A model generated the notes under the pieces. That model was not told the DNA's origin. It saw only the letters and a list, made by a program, of their open reading frames with translations, and made no database searches. From positions 1 through 44,928 of the forward strand of contig JAJZEC010000029.1 in the NCBI GenBank assembly GCA_021805825.1: 44,928 nt of DNA. Reading direction: 5' to 3'. The stretch is from Pseudomonadota bacterium. Its GTDB lineage: Bacteria; Pseudomonadota; Gammaproteobacteria; Burkholderiales; Burkholderiaceae_C. Below are positions 28,102-36,215 of this stretch, in pieces. A program made the translations under genes and the position numbers. Every line of letters begins with the position of its first letter. The stretch's first letter is position 1.

Positions 28102-29360
28102 GCGCGTGGCTCCATGGGCAGCAGCGACTGTACTTCGCGCGCCACCGCGTCGGCCGCCGCGACGCGACGTGCCCAGGGGCCCGCAGGCGGCGGCGCGCGC
28201 AACACGGCGTCCAGCGCCGCCGGCAGCGCATGCAGATCGGCGACGCCGCGCGCCACGCCCAGCGCGGCGTAATCGATGCCACCCAGCGCCGACGGCGCGC
28301 AGCGCAGCGACAGAACCGGAACGCCGGCCACCGCGGCCTGCAAGCCGACCGTGCTCGCCTGCACGACCACCACGTCGGCGGCGTGCAGCAGGGCCTCGAT
28401 GGGCTCGTCGGCGCCGCGGCTGAGGTGGACGCCGGGCGTGTCGGCGCCATGCGGCATGCGGTGCCAGTGGTTCGGGTGGTGGCGCACGATCAGCGCCGCG
28501 TGCTCGTGCCCGCCGGCCCAGGCGCGCAGGGTGCGCTCCATGGCCAGCGCCAGATCGTCCCCCGCCGGCCACGGCGAATCCGGGTGCGCGCGCAATTCGG
28601 GCTGCGTGGCCAGCAGGACGACGCCGCGGCTTTGCCAGCCGAGGCTGGCGCGCAGCTGCGTGGCCCGCTCCGCCCAGATCGGATCATGCAGGCCGTCGAA
28701 GGCCGGGTTGCCGGTGACGGCGATGCGCCCAGGCGGCCATCCGGCCGCGAGCAGTTGCTCGCGCACGGGCTCGGCCAGCACGCACACGCGTTCGGGCAGC
28801 GGCCGGCGCGCGGCGAAGGCGTTGCCGGGGGGCGCGAACAGGTCGAGCAGCGCCACGCCCGGCAGGCCGGCCGCATGCGCGGCCTCGAGCGCGGCCTGTT
28901 CGCTGCGCGGCGCGTTCGTCGTCAGCACCAGATCCGGACGCAGCGCCTTGATCACCCGCGCGAACCAGGCCACCGGATGGAAGGCCTGGCGGCCGTGGGC
29001 ATGCCACAGGGCCTCGGCCTGCGCCACGCCCAGGCGCTGCCGCAGTTCCAGCGCGTTGATCCCCAGGTAGGCAAGGGTTTCGGCCTCCGTGATGTCCGGG
29101 TGGGTGTTGCCGTCGCGCAGCAGTGCGCCCAAGGCCAGCGCCTGCGCGCGCTCGCCAGGCTCGAGCAGGTGCAGCAGGTCGTGGTAGCCCAGCGGCGACT
29201 CGCCGGCCTCGCGCGCCGCGCGCGCCGCGGTGGTCAGCGCCAGCAGGTCGATGCGCGGTGCCGGCTCGGCGCGACGCAAGGCGCGCAGCACCGGCAGCAG
29301 CATCGCGACATGGCCGCCTCCATAGGCGACGGCGAGGATGCGGGCCGGCCTGGCTGCCAT
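28098..29360 (-). CDS. unassigned GT-B-fold protein (epimerase/glycosyltransferase-like)
   Basis: This 420-residue protein has an N-terminal glycine-rich entry (ILAVAYGGGHVAMLLPVLRAL) and a C-terminal domain with VVVQASTVGLQAAVAGVPVLSL, as in UDP-GlcNAc 2-epimerase, PseG- or LpxB-like GT-B proteins. I cannot name a specific family. Between asnB and the CMP-nonulosonate synthetase, overlapping the latter by 4 nt, a nonulosonate glycosyltransferase or a modifying enzyme is plausible. It is otherwise the only possible glycosyltransferase of the locus apart from the phosphoglycosyl transferase. There is no signal peptide or membrane helix. Confidence 0.6.
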   Translation of the reverse strand: MAARPARILAVAYGGGHVAMLLPVLRALRRAEPAPRIDLLALTTAARAAREAGESPLGYHDLLHLLEPGERAQALALGALLRDGNTHPDITEAETLAYLGINALELRQRLGVAQAEALWHAHGRQAFHPVAWFARVIKALRPDLVLTTNAPRSEQAALEAAHAAGLPGVALLDLFAPPGNAFAARRPLPERVCVLAEPVREQLLAAGWPPGRIAVTGNPAFDGLHDPIWAERATQLRASLGWQSRGVVLLATQPELRAHPDSPWPAGDDLALAMERTLRAWAGGHEHAALIVRHHPNHWHRMPHGADTPGVHLSRGADEPIEALLHAADVVVVQASTVGLQAAVAGVPVLSLRCAPSALGGIDYAALGVARGVADLHALPAALDAVLRAPPPAGPWARRVAAADAVAREVQSLLPMEPRA

Positions 29361-29366
29361 GGGGTG

Positions 29367-31169
29367 TCAGAGCGGAAGTTCGGGACGCACGGCGCGCGCC
29401 CACAGCTCCAGCGCCGCCAGCGCGCGCAGTTCGCGCGTGTGGTTGGCGCTGCCCCGGGCATGATCGTCCAACAACCGGCGCACGAAGCCGCGCTCGAACA
29501 GCCGCGCGCCCAGCGCATCGTCGGCGAACAGCAGCTCGTGCAGCCAGGCCTTGCGCGGGCCACGGAACCATTCGCCGATGGGGACGGTGAACATCTGCTT
29601 GCGGCGCAGCGCCAGGCGCTCGCCGATCAGCGGCTGCACCGCGCGCTTGAACCAGTGCTTCTTGTCGCCATCGACCAGCTTGGTCGTGCCCGGGCTGCGA
29701 AACGCCAGTTCCATCACCCGCCAGTCGAGGAAGGGCGTGCGTGCCTCCAGCGAAACCGCCATGCCCATGCGATCCGGCTTGACCAGGTTGTTGCCGGGAA
29801 GCAGCAGCATCATGTCCAGGTACAGCATCTGGTTGACGCGATCCCAGTGCCCGACCTGTCGAAGCCACGGCAGCGCCAGCTCGCGCACGCTGTCGACCGC
29901 GCGCAGGCGCTGGCGCAACCACGGCTGCAGCAACTGCGCGCGGGCCTCGTACCCGAACAGCCCGCCGCGCTCGATCAGCGCATGGGCGAAGCCCTCGTCG
30001 TCGAGCGCTTCCAGCGCCGGGTCGGCGAACAGCGCGGCGTGCTTGTCGTAGCCGGCGAACAGCTCATCGCCACCGTCGCCGGTGAGCACCACCTTGACCT
30101 CGCCCGCGGCCAGGCGCGCCACCTCCAGCGTGGGCAGGAAGGACGCGTCGCCGTGCGGTTGGTCGCAGTGCCACAGCGCCTGCGGCCAGCCGTCGAGCAG
30201 GTCGGGTTGCACACGCAATTCGCGGTGGCGGCTGCCCAGGCGCTCCGCCGCCTCGCGGGCATAGGGCGATTCATCGAAGCGCGGGTCTTCGAAGCCGATG
30301 CAGTAGCTGCGCACCGGCTCGGCCGCGTGGCGCGCCATCAGCGCCACCACCGTGCTCGAGTCGACCCCGCCGGAGAGAAAGGCGCCGAAGGCGACGTCGG
30401 CGCGCAGGCGCAGGCGCACGGCGTCGTCGAGCAGGGACAGGAACTCCTCCTGCCAGTCGGAGAAAGAGCGCGCCGCGGGCTGCTGCTCGGCCAGGCTCCA
30501 CCAGCGCTGCAGCCGCGTACCCCGCGCGTCCACGCTCAGCGTGCATCCGGGCGGCAGGTGGCGCACGCCTTCGAACAGCGTCCACGGCGGAGGAACGAAG
30601 TTGCAGGCCAGGTAATGCTGCAGCGCGGCCAGGTCGATGCGCGGCGGCCCGGGCAGCGCCGGCAGCAGCGCCTTGATCTCCGAGCCGAACACCAGGCGCG
30701 TGCCATCGTCGTGCAGGTACAGAGGCTTGACCCCGATGCGGTCGCGCACCAGGTGCAGGCGCGGCGCCTGCGCGTCGCGCAGATCCGCGATGGCCACCGC
30801 GAACATCCCGTTGAGCCGCGGCAGGAAGGCCAGGCCCTCGCGTTCATACAGCCGCAGCAGCACCTCGGTGTCGCTGTGGTCGCTGGCGAAGCGAACTCCC
30901 TCGCGCTGAAGCTCCCGGCGCAGTTCGACGTGGTTGTAGATCTCCCCGTTCTGCACCAGGGCGATGCGGCCGTCCTCGGACACGAAAGGCTGGTGGCCGC
31001 CGGCGAGGTCGATGACCGACAGCCGCCGGTTGCCCAATGCCACGCCGGGCGCGCTCCACAGCCCCTGGTCGTCGGGGCCTCGGTGGTGCAGCGCGGTGCC
31101 CATGGCCTGCAGGGTCGCCGCGGCGAGGTCGCGGCCGGCGCGATCGAAGGAACCGTAGATGCCGCACAT
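29367..31169 (-). CDS. asnB: AsnB-type glutamine amidotransferase
   Basis: This 600-residue protein is organised like asparagine synthase B. The mature N terminus starts at Cys2 (MCGIYG), the glutaminase nucleophile, with HHRGPDDQG, LVQNGEIYNH and a C-terminal ATP-pyrophosphatase domain with SGGVDSSTVVAL and TGDGGDELFAGYDKH. Members in polysaccharide clusters often amidate a sugar carboxylate rather than aspartate. Its place between the phosphoglycosyl transferase and the GT-B gene suggests amidation of a uronic or nonulosonic acid, or of an acyl group. That substrate assignment is inference; ordinary asparagine synthesis remains possible. Confidence 0.88.
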   Translation of the reverse strand: MCGIYGSFDRAGRDLAAATLQAMGTALHHRGPDDQGLWSAPGVALGNRRLSVIDLAGGHQPFVSEDGRIALVQNGEIYNHVELRRELQREGVRFASDHSDTEVLLRLYEREGLAFLPRLNGMFAVAIADLRDAQAPRLHLVRDRIGVKPLYLHDDGTRLVFGSEIKALLPALPGPPRIDLAALQHYLACNFVPPPWTLFEGVRHLPPGCTLSVDARGTRLQRWWSLAEQQPAARSFSDWQEEFLSLLDDAVRLRLRADVAFGAFLSGGVDSSTVVALMARHAAEPVRSYCIGFEDPRFDESPYAREAAERLGSRHRELRVQPDLLDGWPQALWHCDQPHGDASFLPTLEVARLAAGEVKVVLTGDGGDELFAGYDKHAALFADPALEALDDEGFAHALIERGGLFGYEARAQLLQPWLRQRLRAVDSVRELALPWLRQVGHWDRVNQMLYLDMMLLLPGNNLVKPDRMGMAVSLEARTPFLDWRVMELAFRSPGTTKLVDGDKKHWFKRAVQPLIGERLALRRKQMFTVPIGEWFRGPRKAWLHELLFADDALGARLFERGFVRRLLDDHARGSANHTRELRALAALELWARAVRPELPL

Positions 31170-31196
31170 GGAGCAGGGGCGTCGGAAAGAGGGGGG

Positions 31197-31757
31197 TCAG
31201 TTGGCGCCGCCGGCGCCCAGGCGCAGCAGGGTGCCGGCCAGGATGCGCAGGTCGCGCAGCAGCCCGGGGGCGCGCGCGTAATCCAGGTCGGCCTGCAGGC
31301 GCTGCGCCGCGCTGGCACGCGAACGGTAGCGCATTTGCGCCAGCCCGGTGAGTCCGGGGCGCACGCTGCAGCGCAGCGCCCAGTCCTCGGGTCGGTAGTC
31401 CGCCTGCTGCGCGGGCACGTCCGGGCGCGGCCCGACCAGGCTCATGTCGCCGCGCAGCACGTTGAACAACTGCGGCAGTTCGTCGACGCTGCTGCGGCGC
31501 AGCCAGCGGCCGACGCGGGTCACGCGGGGATCGGCGCTGGCCGTGCGCTGGGGCCCCAGGCGCTCGGCGTCGACGACCATCGAACGGAACTTGTACATGC
31601 GGAACGGTCTGCCGCCGAGGCCGATGCGCACCTGCGTGAACAGCAGCGGGCGGCCGCTTTCCAGCCACACCGCCAGCGCCGCAGCCAGCATCGGCAGCGC
31701 CAGCAACGGCAGCGCGAGCAGCACCAGCACGAGGTCGAAGGCCCGCTTGGGATTCAC
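31197..31757 (-). CDS. small undecaprenyl-phosphate phosphoglycosyl transferase (PglC-like)
   Basis: This 186-residue monotopic phosphoglycosyl transferase has one N-terminal membrane (re-entrant) helix (LVLVLLALPLLALPML), then FRMYKFRSMVVDAE, the catalytic Asp-Glu pair in SSVDELPQLFNVL, and RGDMSLVGPRPDVPAQ. Its short length fits the PglC type, which moves diNAcBac-phosphate onto undecaprenyl phosphate. It starts with GTG overlapping the aldolase stop by 4 nt. Because the locus also makes PglF/E/D-like enzymes, UDP-diNAcBac is a likely donor. The initiating role at the inner leaflet follows from the family. Confidence 0.9.
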   Translation of the reverse strand: MNPKRAFDLVLVLLALPLLALPMLAAALAVWLESGRPLLFTQVRIGLGGRPFRMYKFRSMVVDAERLGPQRTASADPRVTRVGRWLRRSSVDELPQLFNVLRGDMSLVGPRPDVPAQQADYRPEDWALRCSVRPGLTGLAQMRYRSRASAAQRLQADLDYARAPGLLRDLRILAGTLLRLGAGGAN

Positions 31758-32581
31758 GCCCGCGGTGCGGCCAGGGTACGCGCCGCCTTGCCGATGAGGT
31801 CGCAGGCCAGCAGCCGGTCACTCTCGACCTCCTCGGCGCTGCGCGCGGCCAGCACCGCTTCGCAATGCTGCAGGCGGGTGAGCTGGCCGTGGTAGGTCTC
31901 CCGCCAGTCGCTGTCGGGATCCTCGAACATCTCGCGGTTGAAGGTTCGCGACAGGATCACGCTTTGCGAGCCCAGCCGCAGGTGCTCGCCCAGCACGACC
32001 CGCCCGGGCAGCAGCCCTTCGTCGATGCGCGCGATGCCGCCGAAGCCGAAGCGCAGGTCGTGCGCATGCACGGTGCGCGCCACGCGATCGACGGTGCCAT
32101 CGGCCAGGGGTTCGAACAGGAAGGAGCAGCCGAGCTGGCGGTGCAGGTCGTTGAGACCGACATAGACCTCGTGGATATGCGGGCACTCGATCCATTCGTC
32201 CAGGGTATCGAGCGCGCCGCGCGTTTCCAGCAATGCGATGCAACGGGCGCGACCGCCGATGGCCTCGGCGCAGGCCTGCAGCGCCGGCAGCCCATCGAAC
32301 ATCGGCAGCATCAGGCTGTCGGCGCCATGGCGCAGCGCGTGCTCAACCTCCTCGGCGCTGCCGGCGTGCCAGGGATTGATGCGCACGACCAGGTGCGCGC
32401 GCGGCACCGCGGCGCGCACGGGTGCGATGTCCTGCGGCCGGTGGTCGGAGATGAAGGTGCCCAAGCCGCCCTGGCGCTGCTGCTTGCCCAGGCTTTCGAG
32501 GTCGATCATGATCCTCGGCACCCCGCAGTCCACGGCGAAGGCCGCGAAATCCGGGTGGTTGGTGATCTGGATCCAATCCAT
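31754..32581 (-). CDS. HpcH/HpaI-family aldolase in the glycan operon
   Basis: This 275-residue TIM-barrel protein is of the HpcH/HpaI/citrate lyase beta type. It shows RIMIDLESLGKQQRQ, LVVRINPWHAGSAEEVEHAL, GADSLMLPMFDG, the acidic IALLETRGAL and the metal-site-like YVGLNDLHRQLG. These enzymes cleave or form 2-oxo acids with pyruvate, acetyl-CoA or aldehydes. Such a protein is not part of the standard legionaminic pathway; it may make a 2-keto-acid side group or precursor. ATG 32581 was taken; a TTG at 32623 would extend it by 14 residues. The downstream phosphoglycosyl transferase overlaps it by 4 nt. Confidence 0.8.
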   Translation of the reverse strand: MDWIQITNHPDFAAFAVDCGVPRIMIDLESLGKQQRQGGLGTFISDHRPQDIAPVRAAVPRAHLVVRINPWHAGSAEEVEHALRHGADSLMLPMFDGLPALQACAEAIGGRARCIALLETRGALDTLDEWIECPHIHEVYVGLNDLHRQLGCSFLFEPLADGTVDRVARTVHAHDLRFGFGGIARIDEGLLPGRVVLGEHLRLGSQSVILSRTFNREMFEDPDSDWRETYHGQLTRLQHCEAVLAARSAEEVESDRLLACDLIGKAARTLAAPRA

Positions 32582-32650
32582 CGTTCGACGATCGCTCGCT
32601 GCAGGCTGGGGCGGGGCTTCCAAGGTGGCGGCAGGCAGCCGCCGCGCGCT

Positions 32651-34147
32651 TCAGTGGCGAGTGTAGCGGCGCGCCAGCGACCGTCCCAGCGCTGCGCCCA
32701 TCGCATCGTGGCGCAGGAAGGCCGACAGGCCGGACGCCAGCAGCGCCAGCGCGAGCACGGCCTGCAGGAGGGGCGCCCCGGCCAGCGAAGGCCGCGCTCC
32801 GAGCAGGGCCGCGAGCCCGGCCAGCGTCAGCGAGGCCAGCGCCAGCCAGCGCAGGTTGCCCGACTCGCCCTGCTGCTGGCGGATCGCCAGCCGTTGCCAC
32901 AGCACCACGGTGGCCACCAGATAGGCGGCCCCATAAGCCAGCAGCCCGCGCCACCAGAGGGGCGGCAGGCAGATCGCCACCACCAGCAGCGCGAGCAAGC
33001 CGCAGGCATAGGCCAGCACCTGATCGGCGACACGCCGCTGCGCGTTGAGCCGCGCGGCCAGCACAAGTTGCGCTGCCTGCAGCGGCAGCATCGCAAGGAT
33101 CCAGCGCATCGAGCGCAGCAGTTCGAACTGTGCGACGTCGTTCATGCGGCCCCAGCCGAACACCAGGCGCACGCCCAGCGGTGCCGCCAGCATGCCGACG
33201 CAAGCCAGCAGCAGCGCCAGGCGCAGCATCGACAGCATCCATTGCCGGCCGCGCGCGCGCGCGCCCTCGGTGTCGCCCCCGGCCTGCGCGGCTGCCAGGC
33301 TGGCCAGCGCCAGTGCCGAGGCGACCGCGAACACCGTGTGCAGTGGCAGTTCCCCGATGCGCTGGGCGTACTGGAACACCCCCAGCTGCCCGCTGCCGGC
33401 AGCCGAGGCGAGGCTGCGCGCCACGAGCGCGTACAAGACCGTCAATCCCGAGGCCGCCAGCGCCAGCAGCGCGGCGCGCAGCCCCTGCGCGTCAGGCCAG
33501 CGCCGTGCCGCCGCGGGTGCGCCGCGCCGCGTCCCGAGGCTGCCGAGGGCGCGGCGCAGCAGACCCAGGCGCGCCAGTGCGCCTGCGGCGATACCGGCGG
33601 CGATCCACAACGGCGCGTGCAGCCGGGCTGCCAGCAGCAGGCCGCCGATCAGTGCCAGGTTGAACACCACGTGGCCGGCATACTGCCACTGCAGCCGCCC
33701 CTGCGACTGCAGGGCCGCGGCGGCGACCATGGCCAGCGCGCCGCAGGGCAGCGCGAGCAGCGCGCCCAGCCCGAGCAGCCTGGCGCCCAGCGCGGCGTCC
33801 GCGCCATGCAGCCCCGGGGCGAGCAGGTGCAGCAGGGGCGCCCGCGCCAGCCAGCTGGCCGCCGCGCAGACGGCGAAGGCCAGCAGTGCCAGGCGCGACC
33901 AGCGCGCGGTTTCGGCCGCCACCTCGGGCGCCGCGCGCCCGGCCATGCGCGGCACCATCACCGCCGGTACCGCCGCACCCCACAGCAGCGACACCGTCAG
34001 ATCCGGGTAGGAAAGCGCGACCAGCGCTGCGTCGGCATGGCCGCTGAGCCCGAACTGGGTGGCCACGACGACATCGCGCACGACCCCCAGCAGCCGGCTG
34101 ACGGCCAGCAGCAGCAGGCTGAGGGAAAAGGCACGGGCGACGGACAT
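32651..34147 (-). CDS. MurJ/MVF-family lipid-linked glycan flippase
   Basis: This 498-residue polytopic membrane protein has about 13-14 helices. The N-terminal LAVSRLLGVVRDVVVATQFG is the MurJ signature region, followed by WGAAVPAVMVPRMAG and later FQYAQRIGELPLHTVFAVAS, as in MurJ. As the first gene of the glycan operon, it is probably a MurJ paralogue that flips the Und-PP-linked product made from the phosphoglycosyl transferase onward, replacing a Wzx protein. It could alternatively be the cell's lipid II flippase. A run of seven GC units lies inside it (33251-33264). No promoter was identified in the 118 bp to the divergent tRNA. Confidence 0.82.
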   Translation of the reverse strand: MSVARAFSLSLLLLAVSRLLGVVRDVVVATQFGLSGHADAALVALSYPDLTVSLLWGAAVPAVMVPRMAGRAAPEVAAETARWSRLALLAFAVCAAASWLARAPLLHLLAPGLHGADAALGARLLGLGALLALPCGALAMVAAAALQSQGRLQWQYAGHVVFNLALIGGLLLAARLHAPLWIAAGIAAGALARLGLLRRALGSLGTRRGAPAAARRWPDAQGLRAALLALAASGLTVLYALVARSLASAAGSGQLGVFQYAQRIGELPLHTVFAVASALALASLAAAQAGGDTEGARARGRQWMLSMLRLALLLACVGMLAAPLGVRLVFGWGRMNDVAQFELLRSMRWILAMLPLQAAQLVLAARLNAQRRVADQVLAYACGLLALLVVAICLPPLWWRGLLAYGAAYLVATVVLWQRLAIRQQQGESGNLRWLALASLTLAGLAALLGARPSLAGAPLLQAVLALALLASGLSAFLRHDAMGAALGRSLARRYTRH

Positions 34148-34224
34148 GGCCCGCCATTGTCGCCCGCCGCGCCGCCATCCCGCGCCACCGCGCGTCCGGC
34201 GCCAGCGCAGGCTGATGCGGCCTC

Positions 34225-34253
34225 TTGGCGCAGGCGCGGCAGCCATGTATACT
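34225..34253 (+). promoter_or_regulatory. sigma70-type promoter of tRNA-Arg
   Basis: TTGGCG (34225-34230) and TATACT (34248-34253) are separated by 17 bp. The predicted start (~34260) is about 6 nt before the tRNA 5' end. Confidence 0.7.
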
Positions 34254-34265
34254 TTCCGTTTCGAT

Positions 34266-34342
34266 GCGCCCGTAGCTCAGTTGGATAGAGTACTTGGCTA
34301 CGAACCAAGGGGTCGTGGGTTCGAATCCTGCCGGGCGCGCCA
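34266..34342 (+). tRNA. tRNA-Arg (anticodon ACG)
   Basis: A 77-nt cloverleaf with acceptor GCGCCCG pairing with CGGGCGC, a D arm with AGCTCAGTTGGATAGAG, an anticodon stem CTTGG/CCAAG enclosing CTACGAA (anticodon ACG, presumably inosine-modified, reading CGN Arg codons), and a T arm with GGTTCGAATCC. The encoded 3' CCA is at 34340-34342. A promoter and a terminator flank it, so it is an independent unit. Confidence 0.97.
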
Positions 34343-34359
34343 AATTGCTGAAAGAAATC

Positions 34360-34394
34360 AGGCACTTACGAGAAATCGTCAGTGCCTTTTTTTT
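34360..34394 (+). terminator. rho-independent terminator of tRNA-Arg
   Basis: AGGCACT (34360-34366) pairs with AGTGCCT (34381-34387). An inner ACGA/TCGT stem closes a GAAA tetraloop after one mismatch. Eight T residues follow (34387-34394). This is the strongest classical terminator in the window. Confidence 0.92.
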
Positions 34395-34744
34395 GGGCGC
34401 TGCCCCATAGCGACGACGGTATGGGGCAGTTTCCCCCGAGAGCGTCCTGGGTGTTGGCGCCGATGCCGATGTGAGCCATATGCCGATCGGCAACTGCGTC
34501 ATGGCAAATGAGCTGCGCCGGGCGTCAGACTTGGAATTGGGCGCGTTTCAGCCGGCTCACCCTGAACTCGGCGCATGGCGCACATCGGCGTCGGCGCCAA
34601 CGCGTACAGGCTCAGCATGCTTCGAAGACCGACTGACGAGCAGGGCAGGGATGTGGCCGGGCAGATCAAGGCGAATCGCCGCATTTGTCATGCGGTTCCA
34701 TGCGAAGTATCATGTAACCAAGCATGCAACCAATGGAGAACACC
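34395..34744. other. non-coding, composition-shifted segment between tRNA-Arg and mazE
   Basis: About 350 bp with no convincing gene and a visibly lower GC content than neighbours. A perfect 10-bp inverted repeat CTGCCCCATA/TATGGGGCAG lies at 34400-34429 with a 10-nt loop, right behind the tRNA terminator. Short reading frames on both strands lack ribosome binding sites and recognisable motifs. It could be the remnant of an inserted element at the tRNA; no integrase or duplicated tRNA 3' end was found. Confidence 0.5.
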
Positions 34745-34960
34745 ATGCCCTCGATGCACGAATCCAAGGTGGCGCGGCACCGCGAGCGGATGCGTGCGGC
34801 GGGACTGCGGCCTGTCCAGTTCTGGGTGCCAGACACTCGCTCGCCCGAGTTCGCGGCGCAAGTGCGCCAGCAGTGCCAGAAGCTGAAGGGCGACCTGGCA
34901 GAAGCCGAGGTTTTGCGCTTCACTGAAGAGGCCGCAACGCATATTGAAGGCTGGAAGTGA
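34745..34960 (+). CDS. MazE-family antitoxin (DUF3018)
   Basis: This 71-residue protein (MHESKVARHRERMRAAGLRP... QFWVPDTRSPEFAAQ) matches the small antitoxin family paired with MazF, often annotated as DUF3018. It should bind and neutralise the toxin and repress the shared promoter. ATG 34745 has GGAG at 34735-34738. Its stop overlaps the toxin start, as is usual for toxin-antitoxin pairs. Confidence 0.83.
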   Translation: MPSMHESKVARHRERMRAAGLRPVQFWVPDTRSPEFAAQVRQQCQKLKGDLAEAEVLRFTEEAATHIEGWK

Positions 34961-35280
34961 TGCAGCGAGGCGACCTCGTGACGGTTTCATTGCCGGGCGA
35001 CTTTGGCAGACCACGACCAGCCTTGATCGTTCAATCCGATCTGCTCGCTGACCTGGAAAGCGTCGTGCTGTGCCCGGTGACAAGCGACCTTCGCAATGCC
35101 GCGTTCCGCGTCACCGTGGAACCGAACCCCGCCAACGGGCTGCGCTCTCTGTCGCAGGTCATGGTGGACAAGCTCTCGACGTTGCCGCGCACCAAGATCA
35201 GCGAACCGTTCGGCCGCCTCGATGATGAGCGGATGAAAGCGATAGACAGGGCGCTCCTGCTGGTCGTCGGCGTGATCTGA
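34960..35280 (+). CDS. MazF/PemK-family endoribonuclease toxin
   Basis: This ~106-residue PemK/MazF protein has the N-terminal QRGDLVTVSLPGDFGRPRPALI (split reading: RGD then PRPALIVQ), CPVTSDLRNAAFRV and QVMVDKLSTLPRTKI. These give the SH3-like toxin fold that cleaves RNA at short motifs. ATG 34960 follows a GTG at 34957; the antitoxin stop TGA overlaps as TGATG, so synthesis is coupled. It sits next to a tRNA in a segment of different composition, consistent with horizontal acquisition. Confidence 0.9.
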   Translation: MQRGDLVTVSLPGDFGRPRPALIVQSDLLADLESVVLCPVTSDLRNAAFRVTVEPNPANGLRSLSQVMVDKLSTLPRTKISEPFGRLDDERMKAIDRALLLVVGVI

Positions 35281-35493
35281 CCGGTTGAGCAGGCCCGTCG
35301 AACCGCCTCATGACTGGGATCGTTTCCACGCTATTTCAAAGGCTTATCCGTAGCGATGACTCTGGTTCATGGCGTGGCCTGCCTTTAGCACTTGCTTGCA
35401 TCTTTACACCGGCACTGGGAGGACAATGTGCCCCGGCGCCGGCGGGCATGCGCGCGACGGCTGGAGAACAGGTAGCGCACGGGAATTCGGACT

Positions 35494-35775
35494 ATGGGTG
35501 AATTCAGCATCTGGCATTGGTTGATCGTGCTGGCGATCGTCGTCATGGTGTTCGGAACCAAGAAGCTCAAGAACATCGGCAGCGACCTGGGCGAGGCGGT
35601 GAAGGGGTTCAAGCAGGGCATGAAGTCTGCGGATGACGAGGCGCCGCCGAGGCAGCCTGCGACCTCGTCCGCGGATGCAACCGCCCGCATCGCGACGGCC
35701 GACGCCCCGGTGGCAGGCAGCCGCCTGGCTGCCGATCCGTCGGTGCAGGACGTCGACTTCCAGTCCAGGAGTTGA
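35494..35775 (+). CDS. tatA: Sec-independent translocase subunit TatA
   Basis: This 93-residue TatA/E protein has one N-terminal membrane helix ([15 protein letters not shown]), the hinge [14 protein letters not shown], an amphipathic helix ([17 protein letters not shown]) and a polar tail. It forms the protein-conducting assembly of the twin-arginine pathway. tatB and tatC are not adjacent and must lie elsewhere. It is convergent with the HIT gene. The 213 bp upstream, behind mazF, contain nothing else I can support. Confidence 0.92.
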   Translation: MGEFSIWHWLIVLAIVVMVFGTKKLKNIGSDLGEAVKGFKQGMKSADDEAPPRQPATSSADATARIATADAPVAGSRLAADPSVQDVDFQSRS

Positions 35776-35790
35776 GCGCGAAGGCGCGCT
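35775..35790. terminator. hairpin between convergent tatA and HIT gene
   Basis: A perfect 6-bp stem AGCGCG/CGCGCT with an AAGG loop begins at the tatA stop codon. It has no U-tract; it is a possible weak bidirectional terminator. Confidence 0.35.
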
Positions 35791-35798
35791 CCACCGTC

Positions 35799-36212
35799 TC
35801 AGGCACCCGGCGCCTCACGCGCCGACCAGTAGTCGGCGCGCTCGGGGAAGATCCAGCGCACCCCGCCGCGCGGGTCGGTGCGGTCGCCGGCGAAACGCGG
35901 GATCAGGTGCACGTGCAGGTGCGGCACCGTCTGGCCCGCTGCCACGCCGTCGTTGATGCCGATGTTGTAGCCGGCCGGGCGCAACTGCGCGTCGAGATCC
36001 CGGCGGGCCGTGGCCAGCAGGTCGAACAGCGCATCGCGTTCCCGGGTTTCCAGGTCGAACAGGCTGCCGACATGCCTGCGCGGGATGAGCAGGGTGTGGC
36101 CGGGCGATACGGGGAATGCGTCGCGTAGGGCGACCGCCAGATCGTTGGCGTGAACGATCCTGGACGACGGCAACGTGCAGAACGGGCAAGCGGTGGACGG
36201 TGGACTCGACAT
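35799..36212 (-). CDS. HIT-family protein
   Basis: This 137-residue histidine-triad protein has CPFCTLPSSRIVHAND at its N terminus (zinc-like CxxC), HTLLIPRRHVGSLFDL, INDGVAAGQTVPHLHVHLIP with the catalytic HxHxH, and a tail ending in SAREAPGA. Such proteins hydrolyse nucleoside phosphoramidates or dinucleotide polyphosphates in the cytoplasm. It follows an uncharacterised gene by 3 nt and that follows an SPFH gene, all on the minus strand, so they probably form one transcript. Confidence 0.92.
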   Translation of the reverse strand: MSSPPSTACPFCTLPSSRIVHANDLAVALRDAFPVSPGHTLLIPRRHVGSLFDLETRERDALFDLLATARRDLDAQLRPAGYNIGINDGVAAGQTVPHLHVHLIPRFAGDRTDPRGGVRWIFPERADYWSAREAPGA

Positions 36213-36215
36213 CGA

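Noticed and set aside
28230-31895. Very long plus-strand open frame opposite the glycan genes
   Set aside because: Shadow of the GT-B and asnB genes; low-complexity translation.
34575-34886. 103-residue plus-strand frame overlapping mazE
   Set aside because: It overlaps the antitoxin gene in another frame, lacks a ribosome binding site and shows no family features.
34268-35493. attL/attR duplication of the tRNA-Arg 3' end
   Set aside because: No second copy of the tRNA 3' end was seen in the window and no integrase gene is present.
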